In this document: positions 6,715-6,774 of the stretch, one piece after another
Layout: each line of letters starts with the position of its first letter
Numbering within the stretch: the first letter of the stretch is position 1
Assembly (NCBI GenBank): GCA_020435885.1
Contig: JAGQYU010000271.1
Location: 1 to 6,774, forward strand
Length of the DNA stretch: 6,774 nt
Direction of reading: 5' to 3'
Source: Flavobacteriaceae bacterium
Lineage (GTDB): Bacteria; Bacteroidota; Bacteroidia; Flavobacteriales; Flavobacteriaceae
Notes under the pieces: generated by a model
The model's input: the letters and a program-made list of their open reading frames with translations, nothing else
What the model was told of the DNA's origin: nothing
Databases searched by the model: none
Position numbers and translations under genes: made by a program

Positions 6715-6774
6715 AGTTTTTCGATATGATTTAAGTAAAATTAGAGAAAAAATATTATTTAGCTTTTTTATAAA

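Noticed and set aside
6736..6743. TAATTTTA on the - strand, about 20 bases before the oxygenase ATG, resembling the Bacteroidota -7 element TAnnTTTG
   Set aside because: The last base differs and no TTTG/TTG element is found at the expected spacing upstream, so in such AT-rich DNA it is too weak to call a promoter.
1..6774. Mobile elements, CRISPR arrays, tRNA or rRNA genes
   Set aside because: No transposase-like protein, direct-repeat array, target duplication or tRNA/rRNA-like sequence was seen; coding is nearly continuous.

Overview
The window looks like part of a Bacteroidota chromosome, most likely a flavobacterium. The DNA is AT-rich, all six genes end in TAA or TAG, and no start codon has a clear Shine-Dalgarno sequence, only A/T-rich leaders. 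The outer-membrane receptor carries the carboxypeptidase-regulatory-like N-terminal domain that is typical of this phylum. The window is densely coding, and no gene-free stretch exceeds about 75 bases.

Left half, + strand: a siderophore-type TonB-dependent receptor (37-2415) is followed after 72 bases by a four-helix PepSY-associated membrane protein of the PiuB / siderophore-reductase type (2488-3603). Together they form a plausible iron-acquisition pair. The receptor would bring a ferric chelate across the outer membrane, and the PepSY protein would help reduce or process it at the inner membrane. A 23-bp imperfect AT-rich palindrome (3-25) just before the receptor is a candidate iron-regulator (Fur-type) operator. 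A 12-bp hairpin lies between the two genes. A perfect 26-base palindrome (3604-3629) ends the unit.

Right half, - strand, read from 6714 down to 3672: four very tightly packed genes converge on the same terminator. In order they are a 2-oxoglutarate/Fe(II)-type (isopenicillin N synthase family) oxygenase, a bacterial SUI1/eIF1-like (YciH-type) translation factor that overlaps it by one base, a uridine-phosphorylase-like nucleoside phosphorylase 25 bases further on, and a type-2 periplasmic-binding-fold protein without a signal peptide (Candida Ca3427-like) starting one base after the phosphorylase stop. The spacing argues for one transcript. The functions do not make an obvious pathway, and the leaderless binding-fold protein beside the phosphorylase is the most interesting open question here.

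No mobile element, CRISPR array, tRNA or rRNA was seen. Most of the window is ordinary, and nothing in it amounts to a clearly new system.
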